A stretch of DNA of 64,000 nucleotides from Campylobacteraceae bacterium (GTDB taxonomy: Bacteria > Campylobacterota > Campylobacteria > Campylobacterales > Arcobacteraceae): NCBI GenBank assembly GCA_013373175.1, contig JABXII010000020.1, forward strand, positions 62,001 to 126,000. The letters run 5' to 3'. The notes under the pieces are model-generated. The model worked only from the letters and a program-made list of their open reading frames with translations, searched no databases and was not told where the DNA came from. Below are positions 1 to 9,340 of the stretch, one piece after another; the stretch's first letter is position 1, and the number at the start of each line of letters is the position of its first letter. The position numbers and the translations under genes are program-made.

Positions 1-2
1 TA

Positions 3-83
3 AATAAGGAAGAACTAAAAGAAATGCTTTTGAATCTTACTGAAATAAAACAAGACTTGAAAGAATTTGGAGTTATGGTATGA
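3..83 (+). CDS. C-terminal end of an upstream sugar-biosynthesis gene (partial)
   Basis: An open frame runs from the window edge to TGA at 81-83 and overlaps the next start codon by ATGA, the usual sign of translational coupling. Only about 26 residues are visible, ending in KEFGVMV, so no domain can be read. From the neighbouring 2-epimerase and RmlD-like reductase, the expected gene is a FnlA/WbvB-type UDP-GlcNAc dehydratase/epimerase. That is inferred from gene order only. Confidence 0.5.
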   Translation, partial: NKEELKEMLLNLTEIKQDLKEFGVMV

Positions 84-1201
84 AAACAGTTATGACAATA
101 GTTGGGACAAGACCAGAAATTATAAAACTTAGTCGAGTTATAGCTGAGCTTGAAAAATATACAAATCATATTTTGGTTCATACTGGACAAAATTATGATT
201 ATGAACTAAACGAAGTGTTTTTTAATGATATGGGAATAAAAAAACCTGACTATTTTTTAAATGCAGCAGCATCTAATGCAATTGAAACTATTGCAAATGT
301 AATATCTAAATCAGATAAACTTTTTGAAAAGTTAAAACCAGATGCAGTTTTACTTTATGGAGATACAAATAGTTGTTTGTCTGTAATCTCCGCAAAAAGA
401 AGGAAAATTCCAATTTTTCATATGGAAGCAGGGAATCGATGTTTTGACCAAAGAGTTCCAGAAGAGATAAATAGAAAAATTGTTGATCAATTAAGTGATA
501 TAAACATGACTTTAACAGAACATGCAAGAAGATATTTAGTTGCGGAGGGGATTCCCTCTGAAACAGTAATAAAAACTGGTTCTTCTATGCAAGAAGTTTT
601 AGAGTATCATAAAGAAGATATAAAAAATTCAAAAGTTTTAGAAAATTTAAATTTAGAACCAAAAGAGTTTTTTATCGTAAGTACACATAGAGAAGAAAAT
701 TTAGATAGTGAGCAGAACTTTAATGACTTATTAAAATCATTAAATGTCATAGCTACAACGTATAATAAAAGACTAATTGTATCTACGCATCCTAGAACAA
801 GGAAGAAACTAGAATCTTTAGAAAATAAAGATTTCAATTCTTTAATAGAATTTATGAAACCACTTGGATTTTTTGATTATATAGCATTACAACAAAATGC
901 ATATTGTGCTATCAGTGATAGTGGAACAATCACAGAAGAGTCTTCAATATTAGGTTTCCCTTCAATTACTATAAGACAAGCTCATGAAAGACCAGAAGGA
1001 ATGGATGAAGGAACATTAATAATGTCTGGACTTAAAAGTGATGATATTATAAACTCTATAAATATAGTAACAGAACAAACTGCAAAGCAGCCAATGAATA
1101 TAGTAAAAGATTATGATACAAATACAGTATCAAAAAAAGTAGTCAGAATAATAGTAAGTTATATAGATTATATAAATAGAACTGTATGGAAAGAGTATTA
1201 A
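80..1201 (+). CDS. wecB: Non-hydrolysing UDP-GlcNAc 2-epimerase family protein (WecB/FnlC/WbvD-like)
   Basis: At 373 aa it has the normal length for the WecB family of cytosolic UDP-N-acetylhexosamine C2 epimerases. The N-terminal GTRPEIIK motif (residues 9-16), GDTNS, HMEAGNR with RVPEEINR, and STHREEN are the expected nucleotide-sugar binding and catalytic signatures. In L-FucNAc and L-QuiNAc pathways this enzyme performs the last C2 epimerisation after a FnlA/WbvB enzyme and an RmlD-like reductase; the reductase is the next gene, one base away. It overlaps the upstream gene by 4 bp. The family is clear. Whether the product is UDP-L-QuiNAc, UDP-L-FucNAc or ManNAc cannot be read from sequence. 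Confidence 0.9.
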   Translation: MKTVMTIVGTRPEIIKLSRVIAELEKYTNHILVHTGQNYDYELNEVFFNDMGIKKPDYFLNAAASNAIETIANVISKSDKLFEKLKPDAVLLYGDTNSCLSVISAKRRKIPIFHMEAGNRCFDQRVPEEINRKIVDQLSDINMTLTEHARRYLVAEGIPSETVIKTGSSMQEVLEYHKEDIKNSKVLENLNLEPKEFFIVSTHREENLDSEQNFNDLLKSLNVIATTYNKRLIVSTHPRTRKKLESLENKDFNSLIEFMKPLGFFDYIALQQNAYCAISDSGTITEESSILGFPSITIRQAHERPEGMDEGTLIMSGLKSDDIINSINIVTEQTAKQPMNIVKDYDTNTVSKKVVRIIVSYIDYINRTVWKEY

Positions 1202-1202
1202 T

Positions 1203-2069
1203 ATGAAAAAAATAGTTATTTTAGGTGCATTAGGTATGGCTGGTCATATTATGGCTGAGTATTTGAATTCTTTAAAAAAATATGAGATATATGGAGTTGC
1301 AAGAACTAAAGATACTGAATATGTATCAAAAGAGCTTGATGTAACTAATTTTAATGAATTAGAAGAATATTTAGAAGAAAGTAAACCTGATATTGTGATA
1401 AATTGTATTGGTATACTTGTTTCAAAGTCAAATAGTGAGTTAACAACTGCCATACAAATCAATAGTTATTTACCACAATTTTTATCTGAATTGGGAAATA
1501 AATTAGATTATAAACTTATTCATATAAGCACAGATTGTGTTTTTTCTGGAAAAGATGGACAATATAGTGAAAACTCTTTTAGAGATGGTGATGATAACTA
1601 CGCGCGAACAAAAGCTTTAGGTGAAGTAATAAATGAAAAAGATTTAACTATTAGAACATCTATCATAGGTCCTGAATTAAAATCTAATGGAACAGGATTA
1701 TTAGACTGGTTTTTAAAGCAAGAAAATACTATAAGCGGATATTCAAAAGCTTTTTGGTCGGGTGTTACAACATTGGAGTTAGCAAAACAAATGGAGGCTT
1801 TTATAGATCAAGATATAAAAGGTTTATTTCAATTATGTCCAGATGATAAAATATCAAAATATGATTTATTAAAAGAGTTTGCAAAAGTTTGGAATAAGAC
1901 TATAGAAATTGGTGAAAACTCTGATTATAAGGTAGATAAAAGTTTAGTTTGTACAAGAACAGATTTTATTTATACAAATAATCAAAGACCAAATTTTGAA
2001 CAAATGTTGTTAGATACAAAAAATTGGATTGACTTAAACAAAAATTATTATCAACATTATAATTTATAA
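1203..2069 (+). CDS. RmlD-like SDR reductase for a deoxy amino sugar (WbvR/FnlB-type)
   Basis: A 288 aa member of the RmlD (dTDP-4-dehydrorhamnose reductase) branch of the extended SDR family. It shows an N-terminal GALGMAG nucleotide-binding turn (residues 8-14), NCIGI, and the STDCVFSG segment typical of RmlD enzymes. The usual YxxxK pair appears as YARTK. It starts one base after the 2-epimerase stop, so the two are co-translated. Pairing with a WecB-type epimerase suggests reduction of a UDP-4-keto-6-deoxy-L-HexNAc intermediate (WbvR acts on the L-Rha/L-Qui branch, FnlB on L-Fuc). True dTDP-rhamnose synthesis is less likely because rmlA, rmlB and rmlC are not adjacent. Confidence 0.8.
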   Translation: MKKIVILGALGMAGHIMAEYLNSLKKYEIYGVARTKDTEYVSKELDVTNFNELEEYLEESKPDIVINCIGILVSKSNSELTTAIQINSYLPQFLSELGNKLDYKLIHISTDCVFSGKDGQYSENSFRDGDDNYARTKALGEVINEKDLTIRTSIIGPELKSNGTGLLDWFLKQENTISGYSKAFWSGVTTLELAKQMEAFIDQDIKGLFQLCPDDKISKYDLLKEFAKVWNKTIEIGENSDYKVDKSLVCTRTDFIYTNNQRPNFEQMLLDTKNWIDLNKNYYQHYNL

Positions 2070-2077
2070 GAGTAAAT

Positions 2078-3280
2078 ATGGAAAAAATTTTAATAGTTAC
2101 AGAATATTTTTATCCTGAAGAGTTTAAGATTAATGAAGTTGCTCAAGAATGGAAAAAAAAAGGTTATGATGTTGATATTTTAACTCAAAATCCTACTTAT
2201 CCACATGGAAAAATATTTAAGAATTATAAAAATAAATGGTTTACAAAAGAATCTTATAATGGAATGAATATTTATAAAGTTAAAGCTGTCACTGGATATA
2301 AAACAAGTTTATTTAAAAAACTATTAAAATACTTTTCTTTTATGATACTTGGAAGTATAGTAAGTTTAAAAATAGGAAAAAGATACGATTGTGTTTTTGG
2401 TTTTGATGTTGGTGCATTGACAGGAATGATTCCAGCAGTTATTTTAAAACAATTCTATAAAAAGCCTGTAACTCTTTGGATACAAGATATTTGGCCTGAT
2501 AGTGTTTATGCATATGGTTTTAAAAGAACTAAAATTTTAGAATTTTTTTTAAATGCTTTTGTTCGATATGTTTATAGATATACTTCAAACTTTGCAATAT
2601 CTGCAAAAGGATTTAAAAAAAAAGTATTGCCATACCTTGATGATGAAAAAGAAATCTTATATGCACCAAATTGGGCAGATTATTTAAAAAAAGATTTAGA
2701 GAAATTTTCTTTTAGTAATGATGATAAAATTCATTTTACTTTTGCAGGAAATATTGGGACAGTACAAAATCTTGATAATGTGATAGATGTTTTTGGAAGA
2801 TTGGATGATGAATTTTTAAACAAACTTCAACTAAATATTATAGGTGATGGTTCACATCTAGTAAAACTAAAAAATACGGTAAATGAAAATGATCTCAAAA
2901 ACGTTGTATTTTGGGGTAGAAAGCCTAGAGAAGAAATTTATAAATATTTAGAAGCAAGTGATTTTTTAATAGTTTCATTAATAAATAAAGAAATATTTTC
3001 ACTTACTGTTCCAGCAAAAACTCAAACATATATCGCAACAGGTAAACCTATTATTGCAATTATAAACGGTGAAGCAGCTGAAATAATAAAAGAAAATGAG
3101 TTAGGATTAGTTTGTAAACCTGATAGTATTGAAGAAATAAAATCTACTTTTACAGATGCAATCAATAGTAGCGATGAAGAAAGAAACAAATATATGAAAA
3201 ATTCTGAATTTTTGACAAATACAGTATTTAAAAAAGAGATAATTATAGATAATTTATTAGAATTATTAAAAAGAGGTTGA
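2078..3280 (+). CDS. Family 4 glycosyltransferase (WbuB-like)
   Basis: A 400 aa GT-B fold glycosyltransferase. The N-terminal acceptor half contains TEYFYPEEFKINEVA and TQNPTYPHGK, typical of WbuB-type aminosugar transferases. The C-terminal half has FAGNIGTVQNL, a GDG turn, and the donor-site region around VPAKTQTYIATGKP. WbuB-type enzymes add L-FucNAc or related sugars to the lipid-linked first sugar, which fits the L-sugar genes just upstream. It follows 8 bases after the reductase and precedes the next SDR gene by one base, so it belongs to the same operon. Acceptor and donor are inferred from context. Confidence 0.85.
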   Translation: MEKILIVTEYFYPEEFKINEVAQEWKKKGYDVDILTQNPTYPHGKIFKNYKNKWFTKESYNGMNIYKVKAVTGYKTSLFKKLLKYFSFMILGSIVSLKIGKRYDCVFGFDVGALTGMIPAVILKQFYKKPVTLWIQDIWPDSVYAYGFKRTKILEFFLNAFVRYVYRYTSNFAISAKGFKKKVLPYLDDEKEILYAPNWADYLKKDLEKFSFSNDDKIHFTFAGNIGTVQNLDNVIDVFGRLDDEFLNKLQLNIIGDGSHLVKLKNTVNENDLKNVVFWGRKPREEIYKYLEASDFLIVSLINKEIFSLTVPAKTQTYIATGKPIIAIINGEAAEIIKENELGLVCKPDSIEEIKSTFTDAINSSDEERNKYMKNSEFLTNTVFKKEIIIDNLLELLKRG

Positions 3281-3281
3281 T

Positions 3282-4136
3282 ATGAAAATATTAATAACAG
3301 GTTCATCCGGTTTTGTAGGAAGATATTTTATAAATAAATATAAAAATAAGTATGGAATAGAAACTTTTAGTTTTTTTAAAAATGATATTGATCTATTAGA
3401 TTGTAATAGTATAGATGTTGTATTTCATTTATCAGCATTAGTTCATCAAATGGGTGGTGCTAGTGCTAGTGAATATGAGAGAATAAATGTTACACAGACT
3501 TTACAACTTGCTAAAAAAGCAAAAGAATCAGGAGTAAAGCATTTTTTATTTATGAGTACAGTAAAAGTTTATGGAGAAGAGACTACTAGTAAATATGCAG
3601 AAGATAGTATTTGTAATCCAGAAGATGAGTATGGAAAAAGTAAACTAAAAGCTGAATATGAACTTCAAAAATTAGAAGATAAAAATTTTAAAATATCTAT
3701 TATAAGAACACCTATTGTATATGGATACGGAGTAAAGGCTAATATAAAGAATCTTATTAATCTTGTAAATAAAGTTCCTGTATTACCTTTTGGAAAAATA
3801 AAAAATAATAGAAGTATGATTTATATAGGAAATCTTTGTCATTTGGTTGATGAGGTAATAATACAAGAAAAATCTGGAATCTTTTTAGCTAGTGATGATG
3901 AACCTTTAAGTACTTCAAAACTAATTAAACTTATTGCTTTGAATTTAGATAAAAAACTCTATCTAATAAAAGTTCCTTTCTTTGAAACTTTATTAAGATT
4001 ATTAAAACCTTCATTTCATAAAAGATTATATGGTAGTTTAGAGATTGATAATAGTATTACAAAAGAGAAATTAAATCTTAAAAATCCACATACTGTTGAA
4101 GAGGGTATAAAACTTATGATAAAAGGCAAAGATTGA
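3282..4136 (+). CDS. NAD-dependent epimerase/reductase, WbpV-like 4-keto sugar reductase
   Basis: A 284 aa extended SDR protein with GSSGFVG at residues 7-13, HLSALVHQ, the STVKVYG serine segment and the YGKSK catalytic YxxxK. It is short for a GalE-type epimerase. It lies directly before an initiating phosphoglycosyltransferase and a 4,6-dehydratase, the wbpV-wbpL-wbpM order of Pseudomonas O-antigen loci (wreV/wreU/wreQ in Rhizobium). In that pathway this enzyme reduces UDP-4-keto-6-deoxy-GlcNAc to UDP-D-QuiNAc or UDP-D-FucNAc. Its stop overlaps the TTG start of the next gene by 4 bases. The stereochemistry of the product is not decided. Confidence 0.78.
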   Translation: MKILITGSSGFVGRYFINKYKNKYGIETFSFFKNDIDLLDCNSIDVVFHLSALVHQMGGASASEYERINVTQTLQLAKKAKESGVKHFLFMSTVKVYGEETTSKYAEDSICNPEDEYGKSKLKAEYELQKLEDKNFKISIIRTPIVYGYGVKANIKNLINLVNKVPVLPFGKIKNNRSMIYIGNLCHLVDEVIIQEKSGIFLASDDEPLSTSKLIKLIALNLDKKLYLIKVPFFETLLRLLKPSFHKRLYGSLEIDNSITKEKLNLKNPHTVEEGIKLMIKGKD

Positions 4137-5095
4137 TTTACCTAATATTACTTTTAGTCTCATTTTCACTTACATATTTTATAAAAGAGTATGCTATAAA
4201 AAAATCACTAGTAGCGCAAATAAATGAAAGAAGTTCTCATACTATTCCAACTCCTCATGGTGGTGGTATAGCTATAGCTATTACATGGTTTATTGGCTTA
4301 TTTTATTTATACTTTACTTCTCAAATAGAAACAAATCTTTTTTATGCTTTATTAGTAGGATTTATAATAAGTGTTGTTAGCTTTTTTGATGATTTATATG
4401 AGTTAAGTCCTAAGCTAAGACTTATTGTTCAAGCTTTAGTTGCTATAATAGGGCTTTATTTTTTAAGTGGTTTTGAAACTTTAATTTTTGGTTTATTTGA
4501 TATTTCAAACTCTATTTTTACAAATATTTTTGCTTTTTTTCTTATTATTTGGTTTATAAATCTTACAAATTTTATAGATGGTATAAATGGATATGTAGGT
4601 AGTGAGTTTGTATTTTTATCTCTTGCTGGATTTCTTTTATTTACAGATGCACATTTTTTAGTATTAACTGCTTCAGTTTTGGGATTTTTATTTTGGAATT
4701 GGAACAAGGCAAAAATCTTTATGGGAGATGTTGGTAGTACTCTTTTAGGATATAACATAGCAATTTTTTCTCTATATTATTCAAATCAAGAATCAACAAA
4801 CTTTTGGATTTGGATTGTTTTATTTTCATTATTTTGGTTTGATGCAACTATTACTTTAATAAGAAGAAAGCTAAATGGTGAAAGATTAAGTCAAGCTCAT
4901 AAAAAACATGCTTATCAACGACTTACTCAGGCTGGCTGGAGCCATTATAAAGTTACAAACTATTCTATATGTGTTAATTTAATACTTTTTGTTTTAGTAT
5001 ATTACATTTCTAATATTTTTATATCTTTTTTATTATCTTTAATATTATTATATAGTATAATGAAGTTTATTGATTCTAAAAAGGCTTTTAAATAA
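4133..5095 (+). CDS. Undecaprenyl-phosphate glycosyl-1-phosphate transferase (WecA/WbpL family)
   Basis: A 320 aa polytopic membrane protein with about ten hydrophobic segments and the MraY/WecA signatures. These are SFFDDLYEL (DD metal site), NFIDGINGY, KIFMGDVGS and a late basic HKKHAYQRL histidine loop. The family moves a HexNAc-1-phosphate onto undecaprenyl phosphate and so starts O-antigen or capsule repeat synthesis at the inner membrane. The TTG start at 4133 overlaps the preceding TGA by 4 bases, and the stop overlaps the next ATG by one base. WbpL from the equivalent cluster uses UDP-D-FucNAc or QuiNAc, probably the substrate here. Confidence 0.88.
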   Translation: MIYLILLLVSFSLTYFIKEYAIKKSLVAQINERSSHTIPTPHGGGIAIAITWFIGLFYLYFTSQIETNLFYALLVGFIISVVSFFDDLYELSPKLRLIVQALVAIIGLYFLSGFETLIFGLFDISNSIFTNIFAFFLIIWFINLTNFIDGINGYVGSEFVFLSLAGFLLFTDAHFLVLTASVLGFLFWNWNKAKIFMGDVGSTLLGYNIAIFSLYYSNQESTNFWIWIVLFSLFWFDATITLIRRKLNGERLSQAHKKHAYQRLTQAGWSHYKVTNYSICVNLILFVLVYYISNIFISFLLSLILLYSIMKFIDSKKAFK

Positions 5096-6822
5096 TGTTT
5101 CACATTGATAAACGAATTCTAAATTTTCTAGTTATTATTACTCTTACTATCTTTTCTTTTGCTTGGACTTTTTTTATATTTCATAAACCTTTTGATTGGT
5201 TTGTTGTTTTATCTGTAATAGTTTTAAGAATACTTTCATCCCTTATTCTTTTTAAAGACTTTTCTCTTTCTTGGAGTAAAGCAACACAAAAGACATTTAT
5301 ACTTAAAAGTATAGTTTATATAACTCCTTCTTTTCTTTATATTCCTTACTTTCATGGAGAAGTTAGATTTGCACTTATGGCATCTGAGCTTTTCCTTTTT
5401 GTTTTTTCAATAAATTTTTTAATGTACTCATACTATTTCGTAGTAAATAGAAGTAAAGTTCAAAAGACAAAAAGAGTAGTTATTTATGGTGCTGGAAAAG
5501 CTGGTATGAAGCTTGAAGAAGAGTTTAGACCTAGTAAATATAAAGTAAGATATTTTATTGATGATGATAAAATTATTCAAGGTAGAAGTATTGACGCAAT
5601 AAGAATTCTTTCAAAAGAGAAATTTAAAGAAAAAGCTAAAAAGTATGACCTTCTTGTAATTGCAATGCCAAGTGCAACTCAAGAGCAAATAAACTCTGTT
5701 TATAAAGAGCTAAAAGAGTATTTTAAAGAAATTCAAATTTTACCTTCTTTAGAAGAGATTTTAAGAGATAAAGATTTTTCAACACAGTTAAAAGATATCT
5801 CTGTTGAGGATTTATTAGCACGGCATCCAAAAGATTTAGACAAGCAAAGAATTGAAAACTTTATTAAAAACAAAGTAGTACTTATTACTGGTGCTGGTGG
5901 AAGTATTGGTAGTGAGATTAGTAGGCAGTGTAAAAAATTTGGAGCTAAACAACTTATTTTGGTTGACCATAGTGAGTTTAATCTTTACAGCATAACTGAT
6001 GAGCTAAACTCTGAAATAGTAGTTCCAGTTATGCAGACAGTTAGGAATTTTGGTTTTGTAGAAGAGACTTTTAAAAAATATAAGCCTGAAATTGTTATTC
6101 ATGCAGCAGCTTATAAGCATGTCCCACTTGTAGAAGGAAATATTTTAGAAGGTATTTCAAATAATATTATGGGAACTAAAAACTGTATTGATCTTGCTAT
6201 TAAATACAAAGCTGAAAAGTTTGTACTTATTTCAACTGATAAGGCAGTACGACCTACAAATGTTATGGGTACTACAAAGCGTATTTGTGAACTATATGCT
6301 CAAAATATTAATACAGACAAAAACACTGAAATAGTAGCTGTAAGATTTGGAAACGTTTTAGGAAGTAGTGGAAGTGTTATTCCTAAGTTTAAATCACAAA
6401 TTGAAAAAGGTGGCCCAATAACAGTAACTCATCCTGATATTACAAGATATTTTATGCTTATTCCTGAAGCCTGTGAACTTGTACTTCAAGCAGCTAGTAT
6501 AGGAAAAGGTGGAGAGATATTTATTCTTGACATGGGTGAACCAATTAAGATTGTAGATTTAGCTAAAAATATGATTGAATTAAGTGGAAGAAAAGAGATT
6601 AAAATAGAGTACTGTGGTTTAAGACCTGGCGAAAAGCTTTATGAAGAGCTTTTAATCAATGATAGTGATATGAAAACACAATATGAATCAATCACAGTTT
6701 CAAGCCCTACAAAATATGATATTAAGAAACTAAATCAAGATATAGAAGAGCTTTTAGTTTGTGAAGATAAAATAGCCAAACTAAAAGAGATAGTACCAGA
6801 GTTTGACCATAAATTAAACTGA
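5095..6822 (+). CDS. Membrane-bound UDP-GlcNAc 4,6-dehydratase (WbpM/CapD/PglF-like)
   Basis: A 575 aa protein: about four N-terminal membrane segments (residues 10-130), a first Rossmann-like domain with YGAGKAGMK near residue 130, then the catalytic SDR domain with ITGAGGSIGSE and KHVPLVE, in which the dehydratase STDKAV motif replaces the usual tyrosine triad. That is the full-length WbpM/PglF architecture rather than the soluble FlaA1/PseB form. It converts UDP-GlcNAc to UDP-4-keto-6-deoxy-GlcNAc, the substrate for the WbpV-like reductase two genes upstream. It overlaps the preceding gene by one base and closes the polysaccharide operon. Confidence 0.9.
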   Translation: MFHIDKRILNFLVIITLTIFSFAWTFFIFHKPFDWFVVLSVIVLRILSSLILFKDFSLSWSKATQKTFILKSIVYITPSFLYIPYFHGEVRFALMASELFLFVFSINFLMYSYYFVVNRSKVQKTKRVVIYGAGKAGMKLEEEFRPSKYKVRYFIDDDKIIQGRSIDAIRILSKEKFKEKAKKYDLLVIAMPSATQEQINSVYKELKEYFKEIQILPSLEEILRDKDFSTQLKDISVEDLLARHPKDLDKQRIENFIKNKVVLITGAGGSIGSEISRQCKKFGAKQLILVDHSEFNLYSITDELNSEIVVPVMQTVRNFGFVEETFKKYKPEIVIHAAAYKHVPLVEGNILEGISNNIMGTKNCIDLAIKYKAEKFVLISTDKAVRPTNVMGTTKRICELYAQNINTDKNTEIVAVRFGNVLGSSGSVIPKFKSQIEKGGPITVTHPDITRYFMLIPEACELVLQAASIGKGGEIFILDMGEPIKIVDLAKNMIELSGRKEIKIEYCGLRPGEKLYEELLINDSDMKTQYESITVSSPTKYDIKKLNQDIEELLVCEDKIAKLKEIVPEFDHKLN

Positions 6823-6846
6823 TTTAGAATCTAATTAAAATTTTGC

Positions 6847-6852
6847 TAAAAT
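6847..6852 (+). promoter_or_regulatory. Probable sigma-70 -10 box for the heptose operon
   Basis: TAAAAT preceded by TGC (an extended -10), lying about 33 bases before the hldD start in the only sizeable gap between the polysaccharide and heptose operons. No good -35 box is visible, which is common for this phylum. The AGAGAG-like ribosome site follows at about 6871-6876. Confidence 0.5.
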
Positions 6853-6884
6853 AGTATCTTTTAAATTAAAGAGAGAATACTATT

Positions 6885-7898
6885 ATGAAATATACAAATA
6901 TAGATTTTGATAACAAAACAATACTTATAACAGGAGCAGCAGGTTTTATTGGTTCAAGCCTATGCTTCTACTTTCAAGAAAATTATCCAGATGCAGAAAT
7001 TATTGCCCTTGATTGCTTTAGAAGTGGAGAGACTTTTTCAAATGGAAACTTAAAAAGCTTTGGTCACTTTAAAAACCTTTTAGGGTTTAATGGACAAGTA
7101 ATCAGTGGTAATATAAATGACAAAGAATTACTAAAAGAGCTTGAAAGAAACTTCAACTTTGATTATATATTCCACCAAGCAGCAATCTCAGATACCACAG
7201 TTTCTGAACAAGACTTAATGGTACAAACAAATGTAAATGCATATGAAGACTTATTAAAAATTGCAATTGCCCATGGAGCAAATATGATTTATGCAAGTTC
7301 TGCTGCAACATATGGAGATAGCGATAGATTTGAAGTAGGCTTTGAGCAACCAAACAATGCCTATGGTTTCTCAAAAGTTATGATGGATAATATCTCATAC
7401 AAATACATTAAAAAAGGTGTAGATATCTCAATTGTAGGACTTAAATATTTTAACGTATATGGTCCAAGAGAATTTTTTAAAAATAAAACTGCTTCTATGG
7501 TAGTTCAGTTTGGACATCAAATTTTAAATGGACAAACACCAAAACTATTTGAAGGTAGTGATAAAATCTTAAGAGACTTTATTTATATTGAAGATATCGT
7601 TCAAGCAAATATCAAAGCTTGTGCAGCAAAACAAAGTGGTGTTTACAATGTAGGTACTGGATGTGCTAGAAGCTTTGAAGATATTGTAAATATTTTACAA
7701 AAAGAGTTAGAAATTGACAATGGTAAAGAGTATATCCCAAATCCTTTTGTAGGTTCTTATCAGTTCTTCACTGAAGCAAATATTGATGCTACAAAAGAAA
7801 ACTTAGACTATGAGCCAAGATTTTCTATGGAAGAAGGAATTAAAGCATATATTCCTGAGATAAAAAGACTGTTTGAAACAGAAGTAAAAAAAGGTTAA
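6885..7898 (+). CDS. hldD: ADP-L-glycero-D-manno-heptose 6-epimerase
   Basis: A 337 aa extended SDR enzyme with ITGAAGFIGSS at residues 15-25, ASSAATYG near 137-144 and the catalytic Y160-x3-K164 in YGFSK, plus LKYFNVYGPRE and the late RDFIYIEDIV, all characteristic of HldD. It converts ADP-D-glycero-D-manno-heptose to the L-glycero form used in LPS inner core. It heads the hldD-hldE-gmhA cluster with its own promoter, and hldE begins two bases after its stop. No gmhB phosphatase is adjacent, so that step must be encoded elsewhere. Confidence 0.95.
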   Translation: MKYTNIDFDNKTILITGAAGFIGSSLCFYFQENYPDAEIIALDCFRSGETFSNGNLKSFGHFKNLLGFNGQVISGNINDKELLKELERNFNFDYIFHQAAISDTTVSEQDLMVQTNVNAYEDLLKIAIAHGANMIYASSAATYGDSDRFEVGFEQPNNAYGFSKVMMDNISYKYIKKGVDISIVGLKYFNVYGPREFFKNKTASMVVQFGHQILNGQTPKLFEGSDKILRDFIYIEDIVQANIKACAAKQSGVYNVGTGCARSFEDIVNILQKELEIDNGKEYIPNPFVGSYQFFTEANIDATKENLDYEPRFSMEEGIKAYIPEIKRLFETEVKKG

Positions 7899-7900
7899 CA

Positions 7901-9340
7901 TTGGAAAATATTCAAAAACTAGCTTCAAACTATTCGCCAAAGATATTAGTAATTGGTGATTTGATGATTGATGAGTACCTTTGGGGATCTTGTGATAGAA
8001 TTTCTCCTGAAGCTCCTGTTCAAGTAGTTGATATAAAAAAAGAGACAAAAGTTCTAGGTGGTGCAGGAAATGTTATTAGTAATCTTGTAGCTCTTGGAAC
8101 TGAAGTTTCTGTTATGTCAGTTATTGGTGATGATGAAGCAGGGCATGAAGTAAAATCTATGCTTGATAAGCAAGGAGTAAAATCTTTTTTAGTAGAGCAA
8201 AGTGGAAGAAAAACTTCAAGAAAAACAAGACTAATGGCTTCACATTCGCAAGTTGTAAGATATGATAAAGAGAGTAAAAATTCTATTTCAACAATAAGCG
8301 TAAAAGCTATTTTTGACAAGTTACAAGAGAAAATCACTAGTTATGATACGATTTTATTATCTGATTATAATAAGGGAGTTTTAACATCTGAGCTTTTAGA
8401 AAAAATCATTCCTTATGCAAATAAATATAATAAAAAAGTTTTAGTAGACCCAAAAGGTAGTGACTTTTCAAAATATAAGGGTGCGTATCTTTTAACTCCA
8501 AATAAAAAAGAAGCACAATTAGCTTCAGGTATAGAAATTGAAAATGATGATACTTTAAGAAAAGCTCTTGAAAAACTAAAAGCAGATGCAAATTTAGGAG
8601 TTTCACTTATAACTTTAAGTGAAAATGGAATTGCTATATTAAATAATGATGAGGTAATAGTAAAACCAACAGTTGCAAGGGAAGTTTATGATGTAACTGG
8701 AGCAGGTGATACTGTACTTGCTTCGTTAGGTTTTGCTCTAAGTTTAAATTGTGATATAGAAACTTGCTTGGAGTTTGCAAATCTAGCTGCTGGAGTTGTA
8801 GTTAGTAAAATAGGTAGTGCAACTGCTACTTTAGATGAGATTGAAGAGTATCAAGTAAGTTTACATAAAAGCTCAATTGAACTTCATATTAAATCAAAAG
8901 AAGATATTGCAAAAATATCTGCTAGATTAAAAGCTCAAGGTAAAAAAGTAGTGTTTACAAATGGTTGCTTTGATATTTTGCACAGAGGTCATGTAAGCTA
9001 TTTAAATGTAGCAAAATCTTTTGGTGATGTTTTAATTTTAGGACTTAACTCAGATGCTAGTGTGAAAAGGCTAAAAGGTGAAAGTAGACCTATAAACAAT
9101 GAAGAGGATAGGGCTTATATTCTTTCAGCTTTAGAGTGTATCGATTATGTTGTAATCTTTGATGAAGATACTCCATATGAACTTATAAAAGAAGTAGAGC
9201 CTGATATTTTAGTTAAGGGTGCTGATTACGAAGGTAAAGAAGTAGTAGGAAGTGATATTGCAAAGCAAACAAAACTTGTTGAATTTGTTGATGGAAAAAG
9301 TACTACAAAAACAATAGAAAAAATCCAAGGAGCAAATTAA
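7901..9340 (+). CDS. hldE: Bifunctional heptose-7-phosphate kinase / heptose-1-phosphate adenylyltransferase
   Basis: A 479 aa fusion. Residues 1 to about 320 form a PfkB-type kinase (GDLMIDEYLWG, GGAGNV, and VTGAGDT with the catalytic Asp). Residues about 340-479 form a nucleotidyltransferase (FTNGCFDILHRGHVSYL with the HxGH-like signature). It makes D-beta-heptose-1,7-bisphosphate and later activates the 1-phosphate to ADP-heptose. The start is TTG at 7901, supported by AAGG six bases upstream and the N-terminus MENIQKLASNYSPK. The next gene, gmhA, starts at the base following the stop, so translation is tightly coupled. Confidence 0.95.
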   Translation: MENIQKLASNYSPKILVIGDLMIDEYLWGSCDRISPEAPVQVVDIKKETKVLGGAGNVISNLVALGTEVSVMSVIGDDEAGHEVKSMLDKQGVKSFLVEQSGRKTSRKTRLMASHSQVVRYDKESKNSISTISVKAIFDKLQEKITSYDTILLSDYNKGVLTSELLEKIIPYANKYNKKVLVDPKGSDFSKYKGAYLLTPNKKEAQLASGIEIENDDTLRKALEKLKADANLGVSLITLSENGIAILNNDEVIVKPTVAREVYDVTGAGDTVLASLGFALSLNCDIETCLEFANLAAGVVVSKIGSATATLDEIEEYQVSLHKSSIELHIKSKEDIAKISARLKAQGKKVVFTNGCFDILHRGHVSYLNVAKSFGDVLILGLNSDASVKRLKGESRPINNEEDRAYILSALECIDYVVIFDEDTPYELIKEVEPDILVKGADYEGKEVVGSDIAKQTKLVEFVDGKSTTKTIEKIQGAN

